A stretch of DNA of 64,000 nt, taken from contig JAKMXF010000307.1 in the NCBI GenBank assembly GCA_024704765.1, forward strand, positions 248,001 to 312,000. The letters are read 5' to 3'. Positions 32,750 to 43,455 of this stretch are shown piece after piece. Source of the DNA: Oopsacas minuta (taxonomy: Eukaryota; Porifera; Hexactinellida; Lyssacinosida; Leucopsacidae). The notes beneath the pieces were generated by a model. It saw only the letters and a program-made list of their open reading frames with translations, searched no databases and had not been told where the DNA came from. The number at the start of each line of letters is the position of its first letter. Position 1 is the stretch's first letter. The position numbers and the translations under genes are program-made.

Positions 32750-34020
32750 AAGAGAAGAGCCAGAAATGATAAATCTTAATATACAAAATATAGAAGTAAG
32801 GCTTAATATTCATAACGCCTCAACATACTAAGAATATTGAACACGTATACATTCGGAGATTAGGGGAAAGATAAGAAGTGTTAAATATCTCAGAATGTGA
32901 GCACATATGCTACAATAAATGCATAGATAACCCTTGAATAATATATATGTTGTATAACAATAACAATCTTACGAATTTGACTACCAAAATATGTACAAAC
33001 AACGAAACAAATATCAAATTCGTTCAAAAAATACACAAAGAGAGAGAAATACATTTCTAATCACTAATCTTAATGTAAATTCAAACACGCGAATGTAAAA
33101 GCACCCAATGGGTATTCAGAAAATAAGGTATTGAGTCGTTATAATTTTACTGTGCGATACACCCATAGGCACTGATCTATGTAGGAATCAGCATCATGTT
33201 GGGGGGGCAATATTTATTGTGGCCAACTTTTTGCAAATAAGTAACATCATGTGGCCTAGGAATTTAAAGATAATGAAGTACATATAATATACTGAAAGAA
33301 AATTAAGCATGGAAAAGATATTGTATGCAACTTGGTTGCACCAAGTAAAAATTCATTCTTGGTACAGATCATAATATTATTAGTTTGTATAAATACGCAA
33401 ATGTGTGTTGGTGAAAAAATATTAGTTATGAAACTACAAATATATTTTAGAGATATACTGAATATATCGCAAACTTAACTAGGAAAGTGCCGCCCAAGGC
33501 GACAGCCCCTCTGGCCGACCCTTCCGTACGCTACTGCTTGAAAGTTGTTATTTGATAATAGAGTATTATGGTCCTGACACATCTGTTTGTTTGTCAATTA
33601 TCTAAACCTAGCGTTCTCTTTGAGCGTTATCTAAAAGATAAATGTTATTTGGAATATGCAAAGATTATTTACATAAATAATATTGGTCTAAATTGTGGCT
33701 CCATTAATTATGCAGGTATGCTATGGGAAGTGCTACCTCTTGGATATTAATTATATTTTAATTATCATGAACATGCGAGCTAAGTTTACTCTTGATTGCA
33801 AATATTTATGGTGCTAACCAACAATTATTTAAGAAGCTGGAATGGCTTCAAATAATCTCCTGATATGTTATCGTAGATGCTGTTGAAGTATCAGAATCCC
33901 AACAAATTTGTGCAGAATTAGGTTTATAAGAAATACTCAGTAATCTACTGACATTACTTCCCACTCGATGGTCCCTAAATTGCCACTACCTACTCTCCCT
34001 AGACCTAAGATCTCTTCATT
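32750..34020. other. Mostly empty; GC-rich hAT-like end near 33480-33540
   Basis: On the minus strand 33535-33484 reads CAGTAGCGTACGGAAGGGTC followed by GGCCAGAGGGGCTG, like a hAT terminus. No partner found. The rest is AT-rich without features. Confidence 0.35.
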
Positions 34021-34029
34021 GAAATTTTC

Positions 34030-34335
34030 TGAGCCAGCACAACATCCAGGGGGGTCAAATAAAAATGAGCGAGGATACGAGGTACCTAGATGGGGTCTTG
34101 GGAATTACACAATCGACTACAAAAATTATTAAGCGTTTGCAGTGTAAACGAAGTTTTTATTATGTTGACTTTCCCGGAAACGTGTGCACAGCAGGGTGGA
34201 CCATGGGAAGTGGCGGATCCAGGAATTGCTGTTCGGGGATAATAATTCAGCTGGGAATCTGGAGGGATGAAGCCTCACATTTTGGTCTAGGGGCGAAGTC
34301 CATCCAGACCCAGCCCTATATGCCATGAGGTTAGT
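34030..34335. repeat. hAT-type terminal fragments
   Basis: CCAGGGGGGTC (34050) and AGTGGCGGATCCAGGA (34210) are characteristic of ZMYM-type hAT ends. They lie about 160 bp apart in the same orientation. They are probably a truncated non-autonomous copy, and no target duplication was identified. Confidence 0.35.
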
Positions 34336-37118
34336 TGTGTTTCTATTGTCAGGCAACTCTGAAACTCGATAAAACCTTTCTAATTGTGGATTATTCATTT
34401 GGATAGTAAGTCTTCAATTCACTATGAAGTCCATTACTTCATTGTGTAAAAGGCAATAGATTTCATGGTAAATCGATGTTGTATAAATTAGCACATAATA
34501 ATATTCAAATAATCTGCTTCACATAAGTTTGTTTAACCATGGACAAAAGTATCACAAGCTAATTATGTTTGTCTTGACTATAATACTTGTAGATAGCTAC
34601 AATTACAGCTCAAATATATTCCGCCTGTATGTAGATCAGTACAAGTATAGACCTGTATACGGGCTGATACTAGAATATGATACCAGTGTTAAGATTCCAG
34701 AAAAGCGAATTAAAGATTTAGTATTTGCAATTCGAGCCAATGTTTCAGTGAATGACATATTTTTTCAATACCATTATGATGCCATATTCTTTATAATTTT
34801 CCAATTGGGTGGATGTTTTCACCCTGAAATGGTGAAATAATGACAATATTCATACTGTACTAATGGTAGACTTTATGCAGGTGGTGGAGCTGAAATAATA
34901 TTTCAAATATACTGGGCTTATCTACATTATACGAATATATTTGAATAGTAGTATTAGCAAAGCAGCAGAAATATCAATAATAGCTTGGATATTGTTCCAG
35001 GAAAGTAGAATATTCCTACTTCTCGCATATCCCAACTTTGCATTGATCAATATTCATATTACATATAAATCTTAGGACAATTTAGGATGGGATGTAATAC
35101 TCAGGTAGGAATAATTTAATTTATAGGGGTTTTAGGGATATATACACAAGAACTATCGAATGTAAAATAATAGAGCTGGTCGAAACAGGGGTGAGATTCC
35201 CATGGCCCCTTGCATACGCATATGGAGCTTCCTTACCCAGATTCAGCCAATCATGATACAAAAAGTAGGTGCATTTAGTTGTATATTAATGGCCTCATAC
35301 TTTCCACAATCTGATATGTAGTAAATGATTAGGAACTGATATTTTTGTTTTGTTTTGATTTTTTCATTATGGTATATACTTATTGTATTCAAAAGTTCGG
35401 ACACTACATTATATATTTTGTATAACAAATGTTTAAGATTTATCTGTTATTCTAAAATCTGTACAAACTTGGTGGATTCCATTCATGGGCGGCGCGTAAT
35501 GGAGGCTTGATGAGGCTCAGCATCCTCAATTTTTAGCATATTTTCCACTAACTGATGGGATTTGAAGAATGGTGATCGATGTAGGGCGATAAAAGCAATA
35601 AACCAATATACTAGACTGGTTATCCCTAATGAAATTGTTATTCTCTCTAATTATACATTAAATTTATACTATTATCACATATTGAAGGATCTCTCCCATA
35701 TTATTCATGTACGTAATGTAGTTTTGAAAACTACATTAAACCACAATCATCCAATAAATGTAAATATAATATGTGAAAGCTACAGCCTAAATTCTGATGA
35801 TGTGATATATAATTACATGTCCTTAACTCCCATGGATCGGCAACTGGTCTTGGGTATTTGAGTTTATATATCTATTTGCGGTTGGGGCGCCTATAAAAAT
35901 GAATTTTGAAGGAGGATGAGATTTATCGAATTTTTATAATAAAGAAACTCTGGGATTCTATCGTTATGCTTTGTAAATTGAAATTATATATTCCAATATA
36001 ATCTAGTTATAATCTACAAAAACGGATTCATCTATCCTTTTTCATATAAAATTTCATTACAAAATTTGAAGTTGTAATAGAAAACACCAAGAAATTGTCA
36101 TTATAGCTCACAATCATTCTTTTATTATAGTAAATTTAGTCGCAAATATAATGCTATTAGTATACATAGTCAATTCAACACATCCACTAACTATTCCCTA
36201 GGTTATCAACCAAAGTAATCAAAAATTGATATAGTTGGTAGAATATTGATATAATTTACCAAACGATTTGGGGAGATCAAAATATTCAAGAAAGTGCCCA
36301 ACATCCTCCTGGCAACGGGCATTGGGTATATCCACTGTAATTATTACATAGCGACCCCATACGGAAATCTTACGCGCGGGCTATGCTTCCATTAATCCAA
36401 AGGAAAAATGTGATAACTTGCTATGCCCGGACATTATGGTAGCTTGTCTAACACGACAGCGTCCTGCAGCTTTTCCCCCAATGCGAGTCAAGTGCGTTTA
36501 TTCGCGAGTTTACCGCTGAATTACGTGCTTAGATTAATTTTCTGCGTTAAATGAAGACTTTATACATAAGCTTAATAAGTGTATAAGCGGTGAGGCCCCA
36601 CATAATTAAAAAAAATAAGCGCTTTCCAAACATTAAGTTGGAAACACTGGAGTAAAATAATGCAAATTTCTGTCAGCATGTCGCGCTATGTGCGATGATA
36701 TTTTTAGCCATTAATACCCATATTCTGGCTCCACCACAAGATCTGTCTATAAAAGCTATATTAAAGAATTGTAGAAAGTGAAAGCTGTTATTGTAAATAG
36801 CAAATTATACTTCAATGAAAAAAGTGGACGCAACTGTATTTGTGGATCAGATATCATTCTAGAAACAACATAGTGACACTATTACTCTAGAGAAAAATTA
36901 GCTGGAGGACCACACCATATAATACATAGGACTACACCAATAACCGTAGATGCCACTTCACATTTTGTCTTTATCTTACAAAATGCTGGATCTCTTGAAG
37001 TTGTATATAAAATCACTTAAAATTTCTAACACTTCATGCACATAACATGCAAAATTTCTCCGTATTTGAATATACCAAAATAACTATCTCGACAACAAAG
37101 AATTTCCCTTGCCATTGC
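34336..37118. other. No supported gene; uncertain frames only
   Basis: Open frames at 34529-34840 and 35562-35861 (plus) show no motif or splice support. TGGGCGGCGCGTAATGGAGG near 35487 may be another hAT-like end. A less AT-rich patch at 36300-36560 has no recognised identity. Confidence 0.35.
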
Positions 37119-37251
37119 TTACTATATTATACGGCAATCTAAGAGGCGGAGAAGGCTAATAAAATAGAAGGTCGATTGTTTACAAATAACATAGTTTCAC
37201 TGTATGTAGAAATAAGAAGATAATACATTTGGTGGTCTATGATTATTAATA

Positions 37252-37441
37252 CACTGCCTGACCAAAAGTATTGGAACACTCTACCACAAATAATACCTGA
37301 AACAAAGGGTATGCTACTATAGTTGTATCAGCTAAAGAAAATTTCAAATAATGTTGAACATAAATATATCGTAAACGAATGATAACAAGCTATTGTTCTA
37401 CATTCTGCAATATCCATAGAATCTTTCAACATATTCTCATC
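37252..37441 (+). mobile_element. 248-bp MITE, left 190 bp (split by inversion)
   Basis: Starts CACTGCCTGACCAAAAGTAT after a TA and matches the MITE at 47040 up to CAACATATTCTCATC, where similarity stops abruptly at 37441. The missing 58 bp are at 39235-39292, inverted; 190 plus 58 is 248. Confidence 0.8.
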
Positions 37442-38930
37442 TAGTGCAAGAGACGAATTATTTATTGTTCCCTGGGTGTAAAACTTGGTATGATATTTTT
37501 GAGGCTTTTTTAGGTGAGCATTCAAGTTCATATCCTTTTCGCGTAGGCGATGAAAGGTGACCAGGAGACAGTTCCAGGTGGAATATTAATGTTCAATTTT
37601 GTTTGAAAATTAAATTCAGGAATTTATATTATTTTGAAGAGAGTACATTGTTGAGAATGGTTTTTATGATATGAACACTATCGAATAGTAGATAAATGGT
37701 TTCTCTATGTTAGAAGGATTCAATATGCATTCTGAATTTATCGTGGTTGGATATTGTTTTGATAACTTACCATAGCAACTAACATTGGTTGGATGGTTCT
37801 CAAATGTAATTCCTCGAAGATAAGTATTATTTTGGATAAGAATTTGAATGCAGCTAATTATTACAGAGCAAACGATATCACTTGGAATTTTGGTCGAGGG
37901 AATTGCTTTTATCATGAATGGAACAGAAGAAGTTAGGACATGACCATGTAGTAGAGAATACTTCAGTACGGCTGAAAGTTGCTATTACCACCTTAAGTGC
38001 CTGGTCATCATACTGAACTTGTTATACATATACATTTCGTCCAAAAAAATGTAAAATAATATCATTACCAACGTGTATACTATTTCGCAGAGTAATTAAA
38101 GCTTTGATAGTGTCGATATCTTGGCTACTTAACTTGCATAAACGAGAATAGCCAGGTAAAGGCAGAAAATGTCGAAGGTAACGATAAGCAGCATTTGAGG
38201 TATAGTGCATCATTAATGCAAATCTCAAGGTTTCGTAGAATAGGCGTCTTCCTTTAGGATGATAGTAACTTATATCAGGTAGCTCTTTTATTATGTTAGT
38301 CTCAGTTAAAGGGCTTTGTTTTTTGCTGTAATTAGGTAGATTCACAAGCATGTGGAGAGAAGTACTTGGGACTTTCGGGATTTGCAATAAAATTAGGCAG
38401 GGTGAGAAGCATGCTTTCTTAACTATGTTTTACTTCAAATGAATCCTTTACGTTTATGCCTTCCTTAATGTAAGTGATTCCGTGAAGTATTTCGATATAA
38501 TAAGTAGTCACACATTCTTTAGAATTCTCGAAATTGAAACTTTTAAATTCTGCGACATCATTCAAAGATTTTAATTCAAATAGTGATTTGAACAATGGAA
38601 TTTGGTCTGTTTGATAGATTCGAACTTTGGGATCTTTACTTGGTCTTTTGGGAACGGCTCCTAGGCTCTTTGGGATCGTTTTAGGGTGAATAGTTGGAAT
38701 GGGGTGAGAGCAAAATTTAATCGAATTCGTAGTGGATCGTTCGAAATATTTCTCAGGGAAATGGTCTGCTCAGATAGTTGAGTATTTCGTAGCAGAAAAA
38801 TTGATTCAACTTGTGAACTCTCTCCACTTCGCTCATCATTCAATATTATCAGGAAACTTGAAAACCTGTTTACTAGTTTCTGAAGTTAAATAATTTGGCT
38901 TGCAACAAATAACAACACACTTTTGGGCAA
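37442..38930 (-). pseudogene. P-type transposase, N-terminal half (inverted segment)
   Basis: The minus strand carries, 5' to 3': a THAP zinc-finger start (KCVVICCKPNY and VFKFPDN, 38925-38840), and a linker with IPKSLGAVPKRPSKDPKVR. The conserved P core follows: ALMMHYTSNAAYRYLRHFLP, GYSRLCKLSSQDI and VGNDIIL. FMIKAIPSTKIPSDI, LRGITFENHPTNVS, SVHIIKTILNN and LNAHLKKPQKYH complete this half. It stops at 37442 with NNSSLAL, exactly where the plus-strand half at 39293 resumes. Several stops also break it. P transposases use a THAP domain to bind the element ends. Confidence 0.8.
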
Positions 38931-39234
38931 CTAGGAATGTGAATAATCTATGTATAATGAGATAAAGATGGTGTCGAGTCGAATTCGCCCTATTTGGACA
39001 CATATCCCAATGTTTGTTTTAAGGAAATAATCGAAAGTCATACTTGAGTATAGATTATGTGTATAACTATGGCTATTTGTTCCTGTAAACCTCTCTCAAT
39101 GAGCTCTCGTGGGTATCCAATTGAGAGGGAGTCAACAATGAAGGGTAATAAAAAATTATAATTGAGTTGAGCATTTTACTAATTACTTTCGATGGAGAAT
39201 GGCTGATATCATGGTTGATTGCTAAAATATTCTA

Positions 39235-39292
39235 CACTGCCTGGCCAAAAGTATTGGAACACTGTTTACAACTTGTGCATAAGTGGCATCAC
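39235..39292 (-). mobile_element. 248-bp MITE, right 58 bp (inverted)
   Basis: CACTGCCTGGCCAAAAGTAT with a preceding TA, followed by ACTTGTGCATAAGTGGCATC. This is the reverse complement of the MITE right end seen at 47232-47289. Confidence 0.8.
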
Positions 39293-40132
39293 GCTATTGT
39301 TGACAGAACAACGTTTTCAGCAATTCGGAATTATGTTCCAGAAGATATAACTACATCTTTTCTCGAATATGTTCATAATTGGTGGCTAATTGTTAATTCC
39401 AAAGAATACTATCACTCAGTTACTGTAGGCTCAGCACTCGTTGTAAATGACGGAAAATTGGAATTCTTAAGATATTCAAACGATTGGTTGGAAAGATGGG
39501 TGACGTCTACTACATTGGATTACTAAAGAGACGTTTAAGGCATTAATTCAAAGCAATCAAGCAGTGCTCAGATCTCTTATTAGATGGGTATTATTATATT
39601 GTAACTGGTCGTTTACAAAATAATCCTTTAGAGAGGTGCTTCTCTCAATATCGTCAGGTGTCTGGTGGCAGATTTCTAGTAAGCCTGAGACAAGTTTATA
39701 AAAGTGAATAAATTATCAAACTCAAAAGCTTATTAAAATATGAACTTGAGGCTCCCATTAGATCTTTTCGGGGAGAGTCAACTATCCAAAATTTTCTAAA
39801 CGAGATTCACACTTTGAATTTTGAACTTGTTTCACTCTCGGATGACACACACGAAGTCATTCTTTTGTTGGCTGGATATATTTCCCGATCCCTGAAAAGA
39901 AATTTGAAATGTGGTGACCATATCATGTTGCTAAAGCGTGATGCAGTTTCCAGCAATAATTCGAAACTGTAAATCGACGCAAACTGACATAACCACCTTC
40001 TGCTTTCAATTTTTACACCCAATCTGCCTTTGCTGCTCTGGAGTTAACTGAAACAATGACATTAGCTAGCAGTACTCCTGAAAAGGTACTTACCAAACTT
40101 GTTCTTGATGAAGTATGCACACGATTGGGGCA
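39293..40132 (+). pseudogene. P-type transposase, C-terminal half, part 1
   Basis: Reads AIVDRTTFSAIRNYVPEDI, FLEYVHNWWLIVNSKEYYH, FLRYSNDWLERWV, YIVTGRLQNNPLERCFSQYR and GGRFLVSLRQVY. It continues through LNFELVSLSDDTHEVILLLAGYISRSLKRNLKCGDH, broken in frame, to VCTRLG. The NPLERxFxxxR-GG motif is typical of P and THAP9 C-termini. A ZMYM-hAT interrupts it at 40133. Stops near 39526 and 39710 are present. Confidence 0.78.
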
Positions 40133-42904
40133 CAGGGCCGTAGCCAGAGCGTAGTGTTAGGAGGGGCTAAGTAAACTTTAGGGGGGCTTGGTTACTTAAG
40201 ATTTTTATATTAAATTTGGGGAGGCCAATGAACTAATGACTACAATTCTATATTAATCTCATAAATTTATATAATATCTAAAATAAACGGAGTCTTCTGT
40301 CCTTCTTCCTAGAAAATTTCAAGAGGAACTTTCAACTTCCATTTTTTCATATATCTAGATTCAAACGCAAAAAACACTAAATTGGAACATCTGATTTCCG
40401 ACATATTTCTCTGTGGCCTACTAAATCTAGTGAGAACTGAGAACGAAGACTCACACATAGAAGTGCTACAACCAAACGTTGCTACAGTAGCAAACAAATT
40501 ATATGTGTTATTAAACGGCTGTCGATACTTGTACAATTCTTCGAGTATATTCGTTTTATCTTTCATGAATTCCTTTACTACTGACAATTCTTCAATTGAG
40601 GGAAGCGAAATTCCAAGCTCTGATAAAGGGTACAACTTATCAATGTCAAATTCTTCGATCGAATCAACTGCTTGTAATAACATGTTATTCTCGAAAAATC
40701 TCCTCTCGAATTCACGGCATGTTATATGAATTGTGTCTATGAATAATGATTCTAACCTATCATGTTCTTTTGTTGTAGATTCGGTAAGAATCCAATAGTT
40801 ATATAAACAGCTAGGTTTTTTGCGCCTAATTGGACGAGATATATCACTTCATCATGCAGTAGTATACTTTTGGCCTCGCTAACTCTCCCACTAAATGCAT
40901 CTGGATTTTGAAGCTTATTAATGTTTTTAAATACAGAATTGATAATTTCCATGGCGTTTTTTAAGCCTGCATCACGGGATTGTAAGATCTTATCTGCTGG
41001 TTCTATTGTAAGTAGGAGCTTTTTCATAAATATCAAACAAAAATGGAACTCTAACTTAATTAGTGTGGCCAACAAACCAGTACTCTGTACAACTTGCTCT
41101 CCACTAAATTCTGTGGAGCATTGGACTGTTCTAAGCAATTCAATTATAGTTTGATAGTTAGAATAAATAGCCTCAGTGATTTTCAAATGTCCTGACCATC
41201 TTTGTTCTAAAAGACGATCAATACGAGTTCCTGTATAAATTGATATAACTTTGACATGATTCAGAAATAAGTGTAACATTCTACATTGGTCAAAAAATAT
41301 CTTGAGTTCTGGAACTTCAGATATTAATTTCATAATTACCAAATGAAGTCGATGGTTGAAACAATGAACATACGGAACCTTTCGATGTAATTCCTCTTGA
41401 ATGAGGGTTTGAACACCTCTTTTTCTACCACTCATTACACTAGCGCCATCATAGCACTGTGAAAGTAATCGTTTAGAATCCAATCCATTATTTCTCAAGA
41501 TCTCCAATGTTAAATTAGCCATGGTTTTGGCATCTGAAGAGAGAGTTGTTGCTACATTAACTAAAGATTCAAAAACTTTACCTTTCCTAACATAGCGAAT
41601 TCCAATTGATACGTGTTCTATATTGTTACGATCTCTAGTGCCATCTTCTAGTAAAGTAAACCACGGGACATCAGCATCTAAAATTTCAAAAATAATTTCT
41701 TCCCTAACTACTTCCGACATATTATCTATCACATCATTTTGAATATCTGGAGAAAGGTAATGAGCATTTTTAGGAATTTGTGTATAAATTTCAGCGAGTT
41801 TCGGGTTCTTTGTAAGTGTATATTCAAACAAGTTCCTGAATAATCCATGCTCCGTATTTTCATCAATATCATAATTTCCACGCAGAGCTAATTCATTGAC
41901 AGCTAAAAATAGAACAATTTCAGCAATGGACCGTATGTAATATCTATTTTTTTCAAAAGCATTAGCACAAACTAATGTGGATATTTCTAGTTGGGATGAT
42001 TCGCGAAGATCTTTTTCACGCCAATTCGCCATTGCAGTAAGATGAACACGAGAATCAGCATGTTTACAAAGTCCTTTGCTTTTTTCTATTGCCGATTTCC
42101 AATTTTTAAATTCAATGTTTGTGAAGAAATTTTCTTTAGTCCCGTGTGAGAGAAATTGACGGCAGGGATGGCAAAATACAGCATCAAGGGATGGTGAATA
42201 TTCCAACCAGGGAAATCTAATAAACCAATCTTGTTGAAAACTACGGCCAATAGAATCCTTCGGATAAATCAATCCTTTAATTTGTATAATGTTTCTTCAT
42301 AGGGTAGATATATCTGGTATTTCTTTGTTGATCGGATTATATAATTCAATACTATTCAAGGGATCAGAAAGAGAGCTATCAAAGGAAATAAAATTATCCA
42401 TACTAATATAATCACTAACTAAATTGAATAGAAAATCAAAATAATTAGCAATTTGACAGAACTAAAATCAAAAGGAGAAAGAACAGGAACAAAATTATTT
42501 GCATTATAAGAAAATATCAAAGGAGGATTCTTGATCATTTTAAAAAATCAAGAGACTACGTATTTCTATGTATGGTAATTATAGCCATGAGGAATGATTT
42601 CACAATTCGCACATCAAATGTAATAAACTGGAAGGAATATATGTTGTGGTCATGTAAAAACAAAAATATAATTTCAATGGTCGCTGTAAGAGCATCCAAT
42701 GAGTTAAGTATATTAACTAGCAATAGGAATTAGATAACTAGAATGTATAGTCAATTTGACATAATCACAAACATTTCCTTGATTTAACTATTATTCAAGA
42801 TCTAAGATAGTAAAGATCAATATAGCCTAGCAAAATTTACAGGGTGGTTAAATTTGGTAGGGGGGGGGCTCAGCCCTCCCTAGCCCTCCCTAGCTACGGC
42901 ACTG
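40133..42904 (-). mobile_element. ZMYM1-type hAT element inside the P element
   Basis: Ends CAGGGCCGTAGCCAGAGCG and, reverse complement, CAGTGCCGTAGCTAGGGAGG bound 2,772 bp. Flanks TTGGGGCA (40125-40132) and TAGGGACA (42905-42912) are an 8-bp duplication with two changes. Removing the element and one flank restores continuous P-element coding (VCTRLG then HNYICDLH). Confidence 0.88.
40309..42401 (-). pseudogene. ZMYM1-like hAT transposase, nearly intact
   Basis: An ATG at 42401 (MDNFISFDSSLSDPL) opens a frame with one stop at about 42299-42297, then is open from 42296 to 40752. A frame change follows, then the C-terminus at 40683-40309. In order: a TTF-type zinc finger (DAVFCHPCRQFL and the C-x-H residues after it), DUF4371-like core with TLLEDGTRDRNN (first D region), and CYDGASVMSGRKRGVQ (second D). 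A helical insertion follows. The hAT dimerisation tail has CSTSMCESSFSVLTRF with the catalytic E. Only two clear lesions make it one of the younger elements here. Confidence 0.88.
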
Positions 42905-42912
42905 TAGGGACA

Positions 42913-43003
42913 CAATTATATATGTGATCTACATGAAAAATCTGGATTGGACATAACTAATTTAGTTGTTTCTAACGTATTTTCAAAGAACTCCCGAAAG
43001 TAA
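42913..43003 (+). pseudogene. P-type transposase, C-terminal half, part 2
   Basis: After the hAT the frame resumes as NYICDLHEKSGLDITNLVV and ends at a TAA at 43001-43003, about 205 bp before the right terminal repeat begins. Confidence 0.7.
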
Positions 43004-43455
43004 TCAGCGCGATGAGGAGGAAAGAACAGATTTTTAAATTTAAGTCTAGACAATTGAATTCCATAGGTAGTAGTAATAATTTAGTTATCTAACATTATTA
43101 TATCATTTTATGATTATTTGATCGTAAATGACGTTATAATACACGTACAACTAGCATAATTTAAAACTAATCAAAAAACCATAATGAAGGTTACTCGAAA
43201 CATATTCCATCGGCATTCTATTTTATTAGCCTTCTCGGCCTCTTAGATTGCCGTTAAATATGGTAAAGCATGCTCTATCCAAACATTGGAGATCAATTAA
43301 AGAAAAAGCCAATCAAAATACACACATTTTACGCCTTCCTTTGTTCCTGATGATGTACATGACTTTGGAGAACTTCTAATAGTTCCTACCCAACGGATTT
43401 GTATAAAATACATTTCACTCAATTTTGCCAATCTAGTGATTTAATGAGTTAATTC

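Larger units (their letters stand above)
37119..43266 (+). mobile_element. P-element-like (THAP9-type) transposon, rearranged
   Basis: Inverted ends of about 60 bp at 37119-37178 and 43207-43266 share ACGGCAATCTAAGAGGC and GAGAAGGCTAATAAAATAGA. Between them lie a P-type transposase in two oppositely oriented halves, a 248-bp MITE split by the same inversion, and a ZMYM-hAT inserted in the 3' coding part. Removing the insertions leaves about 3.1 kb, a normal P-element size. No clean 8-bp duplication could be read at the outer ends. Confidence 0.8.

Noticed and set aside
32286-32750. Plus-strand 154-codon gene
   Set aside because: The minus strand of the same interval has better splice signals and phase; both cannot easily be right.
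34529-34840. 103-codon plus-strand gene
   Set aside because: No motif, no splice support, AT-driven composition; length is compatible with chance.
39167-39292. Start of a new plus-strand gene upstream of the P C-terminal half
   Set aside because: This stretch is the inverted MITE end and inverted flank; homology to P transposase begins only at 39293.
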